Position numbers and translations under genes: made by a program. From RUG572 sp964386385 (GTDB lineage: Bacteria; Verrucomicrobiota; Kiritimatiellia; RFP12; UBA1067): a DNA stretch of 64,000 bases. Where the stretch lies: contig CAYLRN010000010.1 of NCBI GenBank assembly GCA_964386385.1, forward strand, positions 38,552 through 102,551, written 5' to 3'. Positions 1-7,614 of the stretch are shown here, in pieces (positions within the stretch are counted from its first letter, which is position 1; each line of letters opens with the position of its first letter). The notes beneath the pieces are model-generated. The model saw only the letters and a list, made by a program, of their open reading frames with translations, did no database searches and was not told the DNA's origin.

Positions 1-702
1 CAGAAATCGAATCACCTCGCCGCGCGTGTAGCCGAAGAGCGTCGCCTGTGCGAGATCAAGCGTGATGTCCACGAGGTTGTTGAGGTCGGAGAAGATTGAG
101 ACTTTCGAGAACTTGCTGACGCCCGTGATGAAGGTGAAACGCTGCTTGCCCTCAAGCGTCTTTATCACGGAGTAGAATGCCTTGAGCGCGTCACGGAAGG
201 AGCGCACCGCCGGCGTGTTGAGTTTTTTAAGGAGAGGCTTGTCGTACTCGTCCACGAGCAACGCAATCTGGCCGTCGGGCGACGTCTCCGCAAGGTCGCC
301 GATCAGGTTCGACAACGTAATCGAGGCCGTCGCACCTTCGCGCAGGGGAACGCCGTTGCGGCGGGCCTCTTCCGCGAGGACGTTGGTGAAGAGGGACTTC
401 AGTTCCTCGGCGCAATCGGGCTGGACGCTTCCGAGGTCGAGGTGAAGGACGGGCCACCGCTTCGACCAGTCCCACAGCGGCTCGATGTAGAGTCCCTTGA
501 AGAGTTCGCGACGTCCCTCGAAAAGAGCCTGAAGAACCGAGACGGCAAGCGACTTTCCGAACCGCCTCGGACGGGCGATGAAAAACTGCGAACCAATCGA
601 CTGGTTCACGAGCGGCCAAAGCCGGTCGGTCTTGTCGACGTACGTAAACCCGGTCTTGACGAGTTTGTCAAACGAGAAGGTGTCCGTGGCGAGTTTTTCC
701 AT
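1..702 (-). CDS. AAA-ATPase-like protein (PF09820/DUF1703 type), partial
   Basis: The gene reads leftward from an ATG at 700-702 and is still open at base 1, so only its first 234 residues are visible. The N-terminus has the layout of the AAA-ATPase-like family: a conserved opening (FDKLVKTGFTYVDKT), a P-loop RPRRFGKS at about residues 44-51, a Walker B LLVDEYD at about 148-154, then FITGVSKFSKVSIFSDLNNL. Such proteins occur in many copies in gut Bacteroidota and PVC genomes, and their cellular role is not established. The C-terminal nuclease-like half expected for the family lies outside the window. It is separated from secDF by a terminator and is probably its own unit. Family call is firm; function unknown. 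Confidence 0.85.
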   Translation of the reverse strand, partial: MEKLATDTFSFDKLVKTGFTYVDKTDRLWPLVNQSIGSQFFIARPRRFGKSLAVSVLQALFEGRRELFKGLYIEPLWDWSKRWPVLHLDLGSVQPDCAEELKSLFTNVLAEEARRNGVPLREGATASITLSNLIGDLAETSPDGQIALLVDEYDKPLLKKLNTPAVRSFRDALKAFYSVIKTLEGKQRFTFITGVSKFSKVSIFSDLNNLVDITLDLAQATLFGYTRGEVIRFL

Positions 703-764
703 GCGGGAGATTATAGCACGTTCCGCCCAAACGGGGCAAACAGGGCATCGCCTTCCAAGAGCGC

Positions 765-807
765 TCAAAAAACGAATCGGGCGGTTCGGAAAGCCCGAAC
801 CGCCCGA
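765..807 (-). terminator. Rho-independent terminator after secDF
   Basis: A 13-bp GC-rich perfect stem (777-789 with 795-807, five-base loop) is followed on the minus strand by a run of six T. It lies 28 bases past the secDF stop, where an operon-end terminator is expected. The right arm reads CCGAACCGCCCG on the plus strand. Confidence 0.9.
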
Positions 808-835
808 TGGAGCGAACGCTGCGCTTCAGCGCGCG

Positions 836-3412
836 TCAGCCCTCGGAGGAATCGCTTTCCTTGTCGAACTGGGGACGGCGGCCCTTGTAGCACCACATCA
901 TGATCGGCGCGGCGATGAAGAGCGTCGAGAACGTTCCGCTGACGATGCCGAAGAGCATCGTAAGGGCGAAGTCGAAGATCGAGCCGTCGCCAAAGGCGAA
1001 GAGCGCGAGCACGGCGAAGAACGTCGTGAGCGAGGTGATGCAGGTGCGGCCAAGGCACTCGTTCATGGCCTTGTTGCAGAGTTCGCGGAGCGGCGTCTTC
1101 GCGTCCGTGCGAAGGTCTTCGCGGATTCGGTCGAAGACGACAATCGTGTCGTTCACCGAGTAGCCGACGATGGTCAGCAGGGCGGTGACGACGAGGAGGG
1201 AGACCTGACGACCGCAGAGCGAGAAGAGACCAAGGGAGATGAACGCATCATGGGCGAGGGCGATGATTGCACCGACGCCGAAGCCCCACTCGAAGCGGAA
1301 CGCGACGTAGATCAGAATCGCGCAGAGCGAGAGGATGACGGCCCAGGCTCCGGACTTCTTCAGGTCGGCGCCGACCGTGGAGCCGATTTCGTCGACGGAG
1401 ATCTGCTGGATGTCCGCGTCCTTGAAAGCGTCCTGCAGAAGCTTCGTGACATGGCCCGCGACGTCCTTGACACCCTTGTCCACAACGCTCTCGGCCGTGT
1501 AGCCGGTCTTGACGAGAAGCGTGGAGTCGCCGACGCCGTCCTGGTACTGAATGACTGTGGCGTTGTCGAACGGATCGAGCGTCTTGCGGATGTCGCCCAC
1601 GGAGGGCTTCGCGTCCTGCTTGACCGAGTAGACGAGGGACGTGCCACCCGTGAGGTCGACGGCCAGCACGGCGGCGGGCGTCGTGAACGCGCGGAAGAAG
1701 AAGATGCCGAGCGTGAGGAAGACGAGCGAGAACGCGCCGATCGTCGCCTTGCGGCCGTACTTCATGAAGTCGATCGTCGGCAGCTTGGAGGCGAAGTTGA
1801 ACATACGGAACGGCTTCATCGAATTGGGATTGACCGTCTTATCGAAGATGAGGCGCGTGACGACGACGGCGGTGAACATGGAGATGATCACGCCCGCCGT
1901 GAGGGTGATGGCGTAGCCGCGCACCGGGCCGGTGCCGACGATGAAGAGGACGACGCCCGTGACGATCGTCGTGATGTTCGAGTCAAGGATCGCGGAGAAC
2001 GCATGGCCGTAGCCTTCCTTGATCGCCGTGCCGGCGGAGACCTTCTTCTCGAACTCCTCGCGGATGCGCTCGAAGATGATCACGTTCGCGTCCACGGCCA
2101 TGCCGAGCGTCAGGACAAGGCCTGCGATGCCGGGCATCGTGAGGACGGGAAGCTGGAGCGAACCGGTGGCGCCCATGGAGGCGTCCTTGGCGAAGACGCC
2201 GAGGATATTCGCGACGAAGACGAGCGCTGCCGGCAGGAGCATGACGTCCAGGAAGAGCGCGACGTTCGCGACCATGCCGGACATTCCATAGTATATGGCC
2301 ATGAAGATGGCGACGAGCAGGAAGCCGAGCGCGGCGGCTACCATGCCGGCCGTCTTGGCGTCTTCGCCGACGGTCGGGGAGACGGCGGATTCGGCAAGGA
2401 GCTTGAGCGGGGCGGGAAGGGCGCCTGCGTTCAGGTCGTTCGCAAGCTGCTGGGCCTCGGCGGCCGTGAAGTGGCCGGTGATCTGTCCGTGGTTCGTGAT
2501 CTCGCTCTGGATGACGGGGGCGGAGACGAGCGTGTCGTCAAGGATGATGGCGAGCTGGCGGCCGCGGTCGCTGGGGTTCTTCGGCCCATGCGCGACGTAG
2601 TTGCGCGTGACGTCGCCGAAGAGGCGGGCGCCCTTCGCGTCGAAGGAGAAGCTGATCGCAAGGGAGCCGGCGGGGTCGCGCTCGACGCTTGCGGAGGTCA
2701 GGTACTCGCCGGTGATCGGCTGGGGGTTGCCCTTGGAATCGCGGGCGGGGGCGCTGCGGCTCACGAAAGCGGCGCGATAGGATTCGGCGTCCTCCTTCTG
2801 GAGCATGAACTGGTAGCGCGGGTCCGGCGTGTGGAACGCGGCGAGGCGGGAGGCGAAGCCGGGACGGGAGGCGATTTCCTCGTAGTTCGCGGCGCGGACG
2901 AATCCGGCGCCGCCGCGTTCGTACCCTTCGGGGCAGGCGTCGGTGGACATGAGCTTGTTGACGAGCTCGTCGTTGCGCGGATGCGTAAGTCGGAATTCAA
3001 GGAACGCCGCGGACTGGAGCGACTTCTTCGCGGCCTTGCGCGTCGCCTCGTCGATGCCGGGAAGCTGGACGAGAAGGCGGTGTCCCTTCATTCCCTGGAT
3101 CACCGGCTCGTTCATGCCCATGCCGTCCACGCGGCGGCGGACGACCTGGATGATGCGCGAGTCGCAGTTGTCGAGCGTCTTGGCGATTTCGCGCTCGACG
3201 GCGCCGACTTCGTTGGTCAGCGACGGACGGGCGGCGACGATCGTCTCGCGGAGCTTGTCCGTGTCCACGCCAAGCGTAAACGACGTGCCGCCCTTGAGGT
3301 CAAGGCCGAATCGCAGCTTGTTCGCAACCGGGAACGTCACGTAGATCGAGAAGACGGAGATGATCAGCAGCGCCAACCACTTCCATACGTCATTCCTTGA
3401 ATCCGAATTCAT
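836..3412 (-). CDS. secDF: Fused protein translocase subunit SecDF
   Basis: SecD and SecF are auxiliary inner-membrane subunits of the Sec translocon that use the proton gradient to pull proteins across the membrane. This single 858-residue protein contains both. The SecD half has the first membrane helix followed by GLDLKGGTSF, a large periplasmic P1 region, and the D4-type motif GMAVDANVIIFERIREEF. The SecF half follows with AVDLTGGTSLVY and YSVNDTIVVFDRIRED. About twelve membrane helices are expected. I chose the ATG at 3412 because AAGGA lies 6-7 bases upstream; the frame stays open to 3463 without a better ribosome site. It is the last gene of the minus-strand cluster that begins near 5947, and a strong terminator follows. 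Confidence 0.96.
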   Translation of the reverse strand: MNSDSRNDVWKWLALLIISVFSIYVTFPVANKLRFGLDLKGGTSFTLGVDTDKLRETIVAARPSLTNEVGAVEREIAKTLDNCDSRIIQVVRRRVDGMGMNEPVIQGMKGHRLLVQLPGIDEATRKAAKKSLQSAAFLEFRLTHPRNDELVNKLMSTDACPEGYERGGAGFVRAANYEEIASRPGFASRLAAFHTPDPRYQFMLQKEDAESYRAAFVSRSAPARDSKGNPQPITGEYLTSASVERDPAGSLAISFSFDAKGARLFGDVTRNYVAHGPKNPSDRGRQLAIILDDTLVSAPVIQSEITNHGQITGHFTAAEAQQLANDLNAGALPAPLKLLAESAVSPTVGEDAKTAGMVAAALGFLLVAIFMAIYYGMSGMVANVALFLDVMLLPAALVFVANILGVFAKDASMGATGSLQLPVLTMPGIAGLVLTLGMAVDANVIIFERIREEFEKKVSAGTAIKEGYGHAFSAILDSNITTIVTGVVLFIVGTGPVRGYAITLTAGVIISMFTAVVVTRLIFDKTVNPNSMKPFRMFNFASKLPTIDFMKYGRKATIGAFSLVFLTLGIFFFRAFTTPAAVLAVDLTGGTSLVYSVKQDAKPSVGDIRKTLDPFDNATVIQYQDGVGDSTLLVKTGYTAESVVDKGVKDVAGHVTKLLQDAFKDADIQQISVDEIGSTVGADLKKSGAWAVILSLCAILIYVAFRFEWGFGVGAIIALAHDAFISLGLFSLCGRQVSLLVVTALLTIVGYSVNDTIVVFDRIREDLRTDAKTPLRELCNKAMNECLGRTCITSLTTFFAVLALFAFGDGSIFDFALTMLFGIVSGTFSTLFIAAPIMMWCYKGRRPQFDKESDSSEG

Positions 3413-3464
3413 CTTTTGTCCTTGCGTTTTACCTTTGCAAAAATCGAACTTTGATTGTATCAAA

Positions 3465-3725
3465 TCATCGGGGGGACTTCAAGCGTCGGCGGATGCGCAA
3501 AAAGAGGCCGATGCAGAAGACGTAGGCGCAGAGGCCGGCGCAGAAGAAGACCCAGGTGGAGACGGTGTTGGGGTCGCCGACCTGGTTGTCCTCGGCGATC
3601 CTTGCGGCGACGCCGAGACACGCAAGGACGAGGGACGCCGCGAGGGCAAGCGCAGTCCGCTTCGCGCTGAAGAACGGCGCGGACGCCGGCGCTGGACGGA
3701 AGGGGGTCACAGCGTCCTCGTCCAC
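3465..3725 (-). CDS. Small two-helix membrane protein, hypothetical
   Basis: An 86-residue protein starting with GTG at 3723-3725, overlapping the end of the pseudouridine synthase gene by 19 bases. It has two hydrophobic stretches: roughly residues 24-45 (TALALAASLVLACLGVAA) and 57-76 (TWVFFCAGLCAYVFCIGLFL). A basic tail ending RIRRRLKSPR suggests both termini are cytoplasmic. I recognise no family. The overlap with the upstream gene and its position 52 bases before secDF suggest co-translation within the same operon. Confidence 0.6.
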   Translation of the reverse strand: MDEDAVTPFRPAPASAPFFSAKRTALALAASLVLACLGVAARIAEDNQVGDPNTVSTWVFFCAGLCAYVFCIGLFLRIRRRLKSPR

Positions 3726-4636
3726 CTCGGATAGTCGGTGCGGAGCTCCATCTCGTCGCCGGAGAGGGGGTGGCGGAAATGGGCGGAAAATGCGTGGAGG
3801 CAGTGCCCGGCCATGTTCTCCACGGCGAAGGCGCCGTAGAGGCGGTCGTTGACGATGTGCATTCCGGCGAGGGCGAGCTGTGCGCGGATCTGGTGGGTGA
3901 CCCCGGTGCGGATCTTCACCTCCAGGAGCGTCCGCGGCTCCGTGCCGGCGGAAGACCAGGCGACGGGGGCGTACTTCGTGACGGCGCGCATCGGCGCGGA
4001 GCGGACGGCGGAGCGCGCGCGGCGGACGTCGATCATGCGGCAGTAGGGGACGTCGGGGTCGTGTACAAGCTCGTTCTCAAGCGTCCCGCCGACGGCGTAC
4101 GAGCCTTCGACGAGGGCGTAGTACGTCTTCTCCACGGCCTGTTCGGCGAACTGCGCGCGCATCGCCTCGAAGACGGGCTGGGTCTTGGCGACGAGAACGA
4201 GGCCGGAGGTGTCGGCGTCTATCCGATGGAGTGCGCCGGCCATCATCGGCTGGTCGCCCACCTCCGCGACGGCTGGCCATTGTGCGACGACGCCGTTCAT
4301 GAGCGTCCCGCGCTCGCGCCACGTCAGCGGCTGGACGGGCATCCCGGCAGGCTTGTCGACCGCAATCAGCGAGTCGTCCTCGAAGATGGCGTCCACGTCG
4401 ACGGAGGCGTCGGGGGAGACGCGGTTGTCGGAGGCCTCGGCGAGAAAGGCGACGTCCACCCTCTCGCCGCCGCGCAGCTTCAGTCCCTTGAAGCCCGGCC
4501 GTCCGTTGACCGAAACGCAGCCGCCCTCGCACGCCTCGCGGCAGAACGGCTTCGTGGAAGACGGGAAATGGGCAAAGAGGGCGGCGTCCAGACGGACGCC
4601 ACCCTTTTCGACCGTAAACGACTCGCCCTTAATCAT
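3707..4636 (-). CDS. RluA/RluD-family RNA pseudouridine synthase
   Basis: Converts specific uridines in rRNA or tRNA to pseudouridine. The 309-residue protein has an N-terminal S4-like RNA-binding segment (about residues 10-60, VRLDAALFAHF through KLRGGERVDV). The catalytic domain carries the family signature GALHRIDADTSGLVLVAKT, in which the aspartate of the HRxD motif is the nucleophile. The C-terminal region GVTHQIRAQLALAGMHIVND is the usual second conserved block. It overlaps the lipoprotein gene upstream by 8 bases and the small membrane gene downstream by 19, so translation is probably coupled. Family is sure; the exact target (RluD, RluA or RluC-like) is not. Confidence 0.9.
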   Translation of the reverse strand: MIKGESFTVEKGGVRLDAALFAHFPSSTKPFCREACEGGCVSVNGRPGFKGLKLRGGERVDVAFLAEASDNRVSPDASVDVDAIFEDDSLIAVDKPAGMPVQPLTWRERGTLMNGVVAQWPAVAEVGDQPMMAGALHRIDADTSGLVLVAKTQPVFEAMRAQFAEQAVEKTYYALVEGSYAVGGTLENELVHDPDVPYCRMIDVRRARSAVRSAPMRAVTKYAPVAWSSAGTEPRTLLEVKIRTGVTHQIRAQLALAGMHIVNDRLYGAFAVENMAGHCLHAFSAHFRHPLSGDEMELRTDYPRWTRTL

Positions 4637-4793
4637 AGCGGTCTGTCATTATCGACGGCAACGGCCCCAGCCCTTCCCACGAGCGGCTTGAAGACCAGGG
4701 CAGATCCGAATCCTCGGCCGAATCCGCAATGCATCCCGCAAGAAGCCCGAAAGCCAGGAGAAGCAGGATGCGCGCGATGGCGGAGACGTTCAT
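4629..4793 (-). CDS. Small lipoprotein (54 aa)
   Basis: Starts at ATG 4791-4793, nine bases after the coiled-coil protein stop. The sequence MNVSAIARILLLLAFGLLAG is a signal peptide leading to a lipobox, with Cys21 the predicted lipidated residue. The mature part is only 34 residues, rich in Asp, Ser and Trp (DLPWSSSRSWEGLGPLPSIM). I have the impression that short lipoproteins with a DLPW...WEG...P motif occur in PVC bacteria, but no function is known to me. The gene end overlaps the start of the pseudouridine synthase by 8 bases. Confidence 0.7.
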   Translation of the reverse strand: MNVSAIARILLLLAFGLLAGCIADSAEDSDLPWSSSRSWEGLGPLPSIMTDRYD

Positions 4794-4801
4794 CGGCCGG
4801 T

Positions 4802-5947
4802 TCACTCCGCGAAGACAACATCGCCCTTCGCCGCCTCGGACTGCGCCCAGTTGCCAAGGACGTCGGCGATCACGAAGTTCTTGCCGGAGACGACCGAACG
4901 GAGGCGGATGCGCCCGACGAACTCGCCGGCGGGGCCCTTGAAGCCCTTGCGGCGGAGGCACATCTCGATCTGCGGCAGGGCGCCCTGCTTTTCAGGGCCG
5001 AGCATTTCCTTCATCGCGACGTCGGAGAACTCGACGACGGCGAACATCAGTTTGTTGTCGACGTGGACGAGCTTGCCCTTGTCGCCGACGGGAAGCGAGG
5101 TGATCGCGCTGGCCGCGCCGGAGGCGGCGGCCGGAGACTGCCTGACCGCATCGGCGAGCATCTTCTTCAGCTGGTCGACGAGCTTGTCCTTCTTGGCAAG
5201 GTCCTCCCGGGCGGCGTCCGTCTCGTCCTTCGCGCTCTGGAGCTCGTCCTTGGCGGAGGCGATTTCGGAGTTGAGGTCCTCGACCTGCTGCTTCGTCTTC
5301 GCGAGCTGCTCCTCGACGGCTTTCTTCGCCGCCTCGGCCTCCTCGACCTTCTTCTTCTGCTCCTCGCAGTCGATCTTGGCCTGGCGGAGTTCGGGCTTGA
5401 GCTTGTTGTGGTCGTTGGCGAGGGCTTCGAGCTTCGTGCGGACGTTGGCCAGCTCGGTGCGCGTGGTGTTGAGCTTGGACTGCTGCGCCTTGGCGCGCTC
5501 GACGAGCTGGTCGAGGAGCTCGGCGGCCGTGCCGGGACCCTTCTTCACGAAGTCGCCGGGGTTGGCGGCGTCGGCGATCTTCTCCCCGTCGACGCCCAGC
5601 TTGTAGAGGTTGCGGAGCTGGACGCGCTCGTTCGTGTCCCACTTGAACGTGTCGAGGTTGGCCTCCTCCAGCTGGGCGGGATAGTCCTCAAGCAGATTCT
5701 CCGTCTCGGGCGTCTCCACCGACTTGGCCTCGACCGGCGAGACGTCCTTGCGGACTTCCGGCACGGTGGTCGGCTTGGACGCATCGACCTTCTCGATGGT
5801 CCTCGACACCGTCACCAGATAGTCTTCCAGCTGGCGGTTCCTGTCCTTGAGCAGTTCCTTCTTGCCATAAAGCCCGAATTCAAAGTAAAGCGCGACTGCC
5901 GCGACAGCGAGGATCACGTATACGAGAGCGTGCACAGCTTTGTTCAT
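4802..5947 (-). CDS. Membrane-anchored coiled-coil protein
   Basis: A 381-residue protein with one N-terminal membrane helix (about residues 7-27, ALVYVILAVAAVALYFEFGL), so a signal-anchored periplasmic protein is likely. Residues about 135-270 form a long heptad-rich coiled coil (QQSKLNTTRTELANVRTKLE through AREDLAKKDKLVDQLKKML). The C-terminal ~100 residues look globular, ending RLRSVVSGKNFVIADVLGNW. It heads the operon with the lipoprotein, pseudouridine synthase, small membrane protein and secDF. No named family is recognised; an envelope-organising role is a guess from architecture only. Confidence 0.75.
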   Translation of the reverse strand: MNKAVHALVYVILAVAAVALYFEFGLYGKKELLKDRNRQLEDYLVTVSRTIEKVDASKPTTVPEVRKDVSPVEAKSVETPETENLLEDYPAQLEEANLDTFKWDTNERVQLRNLYKLGVDGEKIADAANPGDFVKKGPGTAAELLDQLVERAKAQQSKLNTTRTELANVRTKLEALANDHNKLKPELRQAKIDCEEQKKKVEEAEAAKKAVEEQLAKTKQQVEDLNSEIASAKDELQSAKDETDAAREDLAKKDKLVDQLKKMLADAVRQSPAAASGAASAITSLPVGDKGKLVHVDNKLMFAVVEFSDVAMKEMLGPEKQGALPQIEMCLRRKGFKGPAGEFVGRIRLRSVVSGKNFVIADVLGNWAQSEAAKGDVVFAE

Positions 5948-6011
5948 GTTGTAGAGCCTTTTTTAACTAGCCAGATTGTCCTTGGCACGGACACACCGCG
6001 CCGTGTGGATA

Positions 6012-6040
6012 AGGATAATGGAATTTCCGCGTTTCGGCAA
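6012..6040 (-). promoter_or_regulatory. Promoter of the coiled-coil/secDF operon
   Basis: On the minus strand TTGCCG (6035-6040) and TATCCT (6012-6017) are separated by 17 bases. The -10 box lies 64 bases before the ATG at 5947. Confidence 0.55.
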
Positions 6041-6110
6041 TAGGAAAATGAAAAAACTTTCAGAGACGCATTTTGCCGGAACGCGGACGGTTCCGCCGCC
6101 GGGGCTTCGG

Positions 6111-7598
6111 TCATGGTGCGACGCCGCCGCCGAGGGCCTTGTAGAGGGAGATGAGGTCGAGCGTGATCTGTCCGCGGCTGATGGTCAGCGACTCCTCCAG
6201 GGTGAGGAGGGAGCGCTGGGCGTCGAGGACGTTGTTGAAGTCCGCCAGGCCGTTCTTGTAGAGGTCGTTGGAGATGTCCACGGCGGCGCGGGCGGCCTTG
6301 ACGGCGCCCTGGAGCGACTGGTAGCGGTGGTACTCCTGGGTGTAGGCGCTGTAGGCGTTGCGCGTCTCGTCGAACGCGGTCTGCACGGCGAGCTCGTACC
6401 TGAGCGCGGCCTCCGCCATCTTGGACTCCTCGACCTTCATGTTGGCGACGAGGTTGCCGCCCTGGAAGATCGGCCAGCTGAAGCCGGGACCGATGGATGC
6501 GAGGAAGGAGTCGCGACGGAAGAACTTGTTGGCCTTCACGCTGTCAAGCCCCAGCGACCCGTTGATGAAGAACTTCGGGAAGAGCTGGGCGGTGGCGACG
6601 CCGACGAAGGCGACCTGCGCGGCGAGCTGGCGTTCGGCGCGGCGGACGTCGGGGCGGCCGCGCATCGTGTCCAGGGGGATCTCGGCGAGGCGCTGCGGGG
6701 CGACGAGCCAGTCGCGCTTCGGCAGGTCGCGCAGCATTTCGTGGAGGGAGCCGGGCATCGTGCCGGTGAGGATGGCGATCGCGTTCATCAGCCTCTCCTC
6801 GGAGGCGAGGAGGTTCGGAATGGAGGCGCGGGTCTGCTCGACGTTGTACTTGGCCTGGTTGACGGCGAGTTCGTCGCCGATGCCGGAGTCGAGGCGCGAC
6901 TTGAGGATGTCGTACGTCTCGCTCTGGAGCTTCAGGTTCGCGCGGGCGACTACGAGGCGTTCCTGCGTCGTGCGCAAGGAGACGTACTGGCCGGCGATTT
7001 CGGACGTGAGGGAGACCCATGCGTCCTCAAGCGAGCACTGCGCGGCGTCCAACGTGGCGCCGGCCGCCTCGTACGCGCGGCGCGTTCCGCCGAAGACGTC
7101 GATCTCCCACGTCGCGTCGAAGCCGCTGCTCCACGTGTCGCCGTGGTAGTTCTTCCCAGTCGCCCAGCGCGAGCTCGTGAAGCGGTGCGCGCCGCTGCGC
7201 GCGTAGGTGCCGTCCATCGACACCTTCGGCATGAAGTCGGCCGCGCTGCCGACGAGTTCCCAGCGCGCCTGGACGAGGCGTTCCTGCGCCATGAGGAACG
7301 TCAGGTTGTTGGAGATGGCGGCCTCGACGAGGTTGGTGAGCACGTCGTCGTTGAACTGGTTCCACCAGCCGCGGATCGAGTCCGCGGTGATGGGTCTGCG
7401 CGGGTCTGCGGCCGCGTCGGCGGCCTGGAATTCGCCCGTCGCCGTCTTGTTCGTCGTCGGGTAGCCGGCGTCCGGGGCCGGGACGGCCGGCGCCGCGACC
7501 TCGGGCTCCCTGTAGTCAGGCCCCACGGACCACGTGCCGCACCCTGCGGCCAGCGCCAGAAGGCCGGCCGCGCCAATTGTCGTCAATTCGATTTTCAT
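6111..7598 (-). CDS. RND efflux outer-membrane channel lipoprotein (NodT/OprM type)
   Basis: Outer-membrane exit duct of a tripartite efflux pump. The 495-residue protein begins with a lipoprotein signal (MKIELTTIGAAGLLALAAGC, Cys20 predicted lipidated), then the family opening VGPDYREPEV. Two repeated helical segments with SAYTQEYHRYQSLQGAVKAA and YKNGLADFNNVLDAQRSLL are typical of the TolC/OprM fold. An AAGGAGAGGG ribosome site lies just upstream of the ATG. It is the last gene of the tetR-adaptor-pump-channel operon, with a 16-base gap after the pump gene. Confidence 0.94.
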   Translation of the reverse strand: MKIELTTIGAAGLLALAAGCGTWSVGPDYREPEVAAPAVPAPDAGYPTTNKTATGEFQAADAAADPRRPITADSIRGWWNQFNDDVLTNLVEAAISNNLTFLMAQERLVQARWELVGSAADFMPKVSMDGTYARSGAHRFTSSRWATGKNYHGDTWSSGFDATWEIDVFGGTRRAYEAAGATLDAAQCSLEDAWVSLTSEIAGQYVSLRTTQERLVVARANLKLQSETYDILKSRLDSGIGDELAVNQAKYNVEQTRASIPNLLASEERLMNAIAILTGTMPGSLHEMLRDLPKRDWLVAPQRLAEIPLDTMRGRPDVRRAERQLAAQVAFVGVATAQLFPKFFINGSLGLDSVKANKFFRRDSFLASIGPGFSWPIFQGGNLVANMKVEESKMAEAALRYELAVQTAFDETRNAYSAYTQEYHRYQSLQGAVKAARAAVDISNDLYKNGLADFNNVLDAQRSLLTLEESLTISRGQITLDLISLYKALGGGVAP

Positions 7599-7614
7599 TT
7601 CAGTCCCTCTCCTT

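Noticed and set aside
578..3400. Very long open frames antisense to secDF, and similar ones at 3770-6043, 5976-7637, 15825-17573, 21774-23525, 43902-46565, 57302-59650 and 61071-62924
   Set aside because: They mirror strongly conserved genes on the other strand, have arginine/aspartate/valine-rich composition without domains, and arise from the high GC content at third codon positions.
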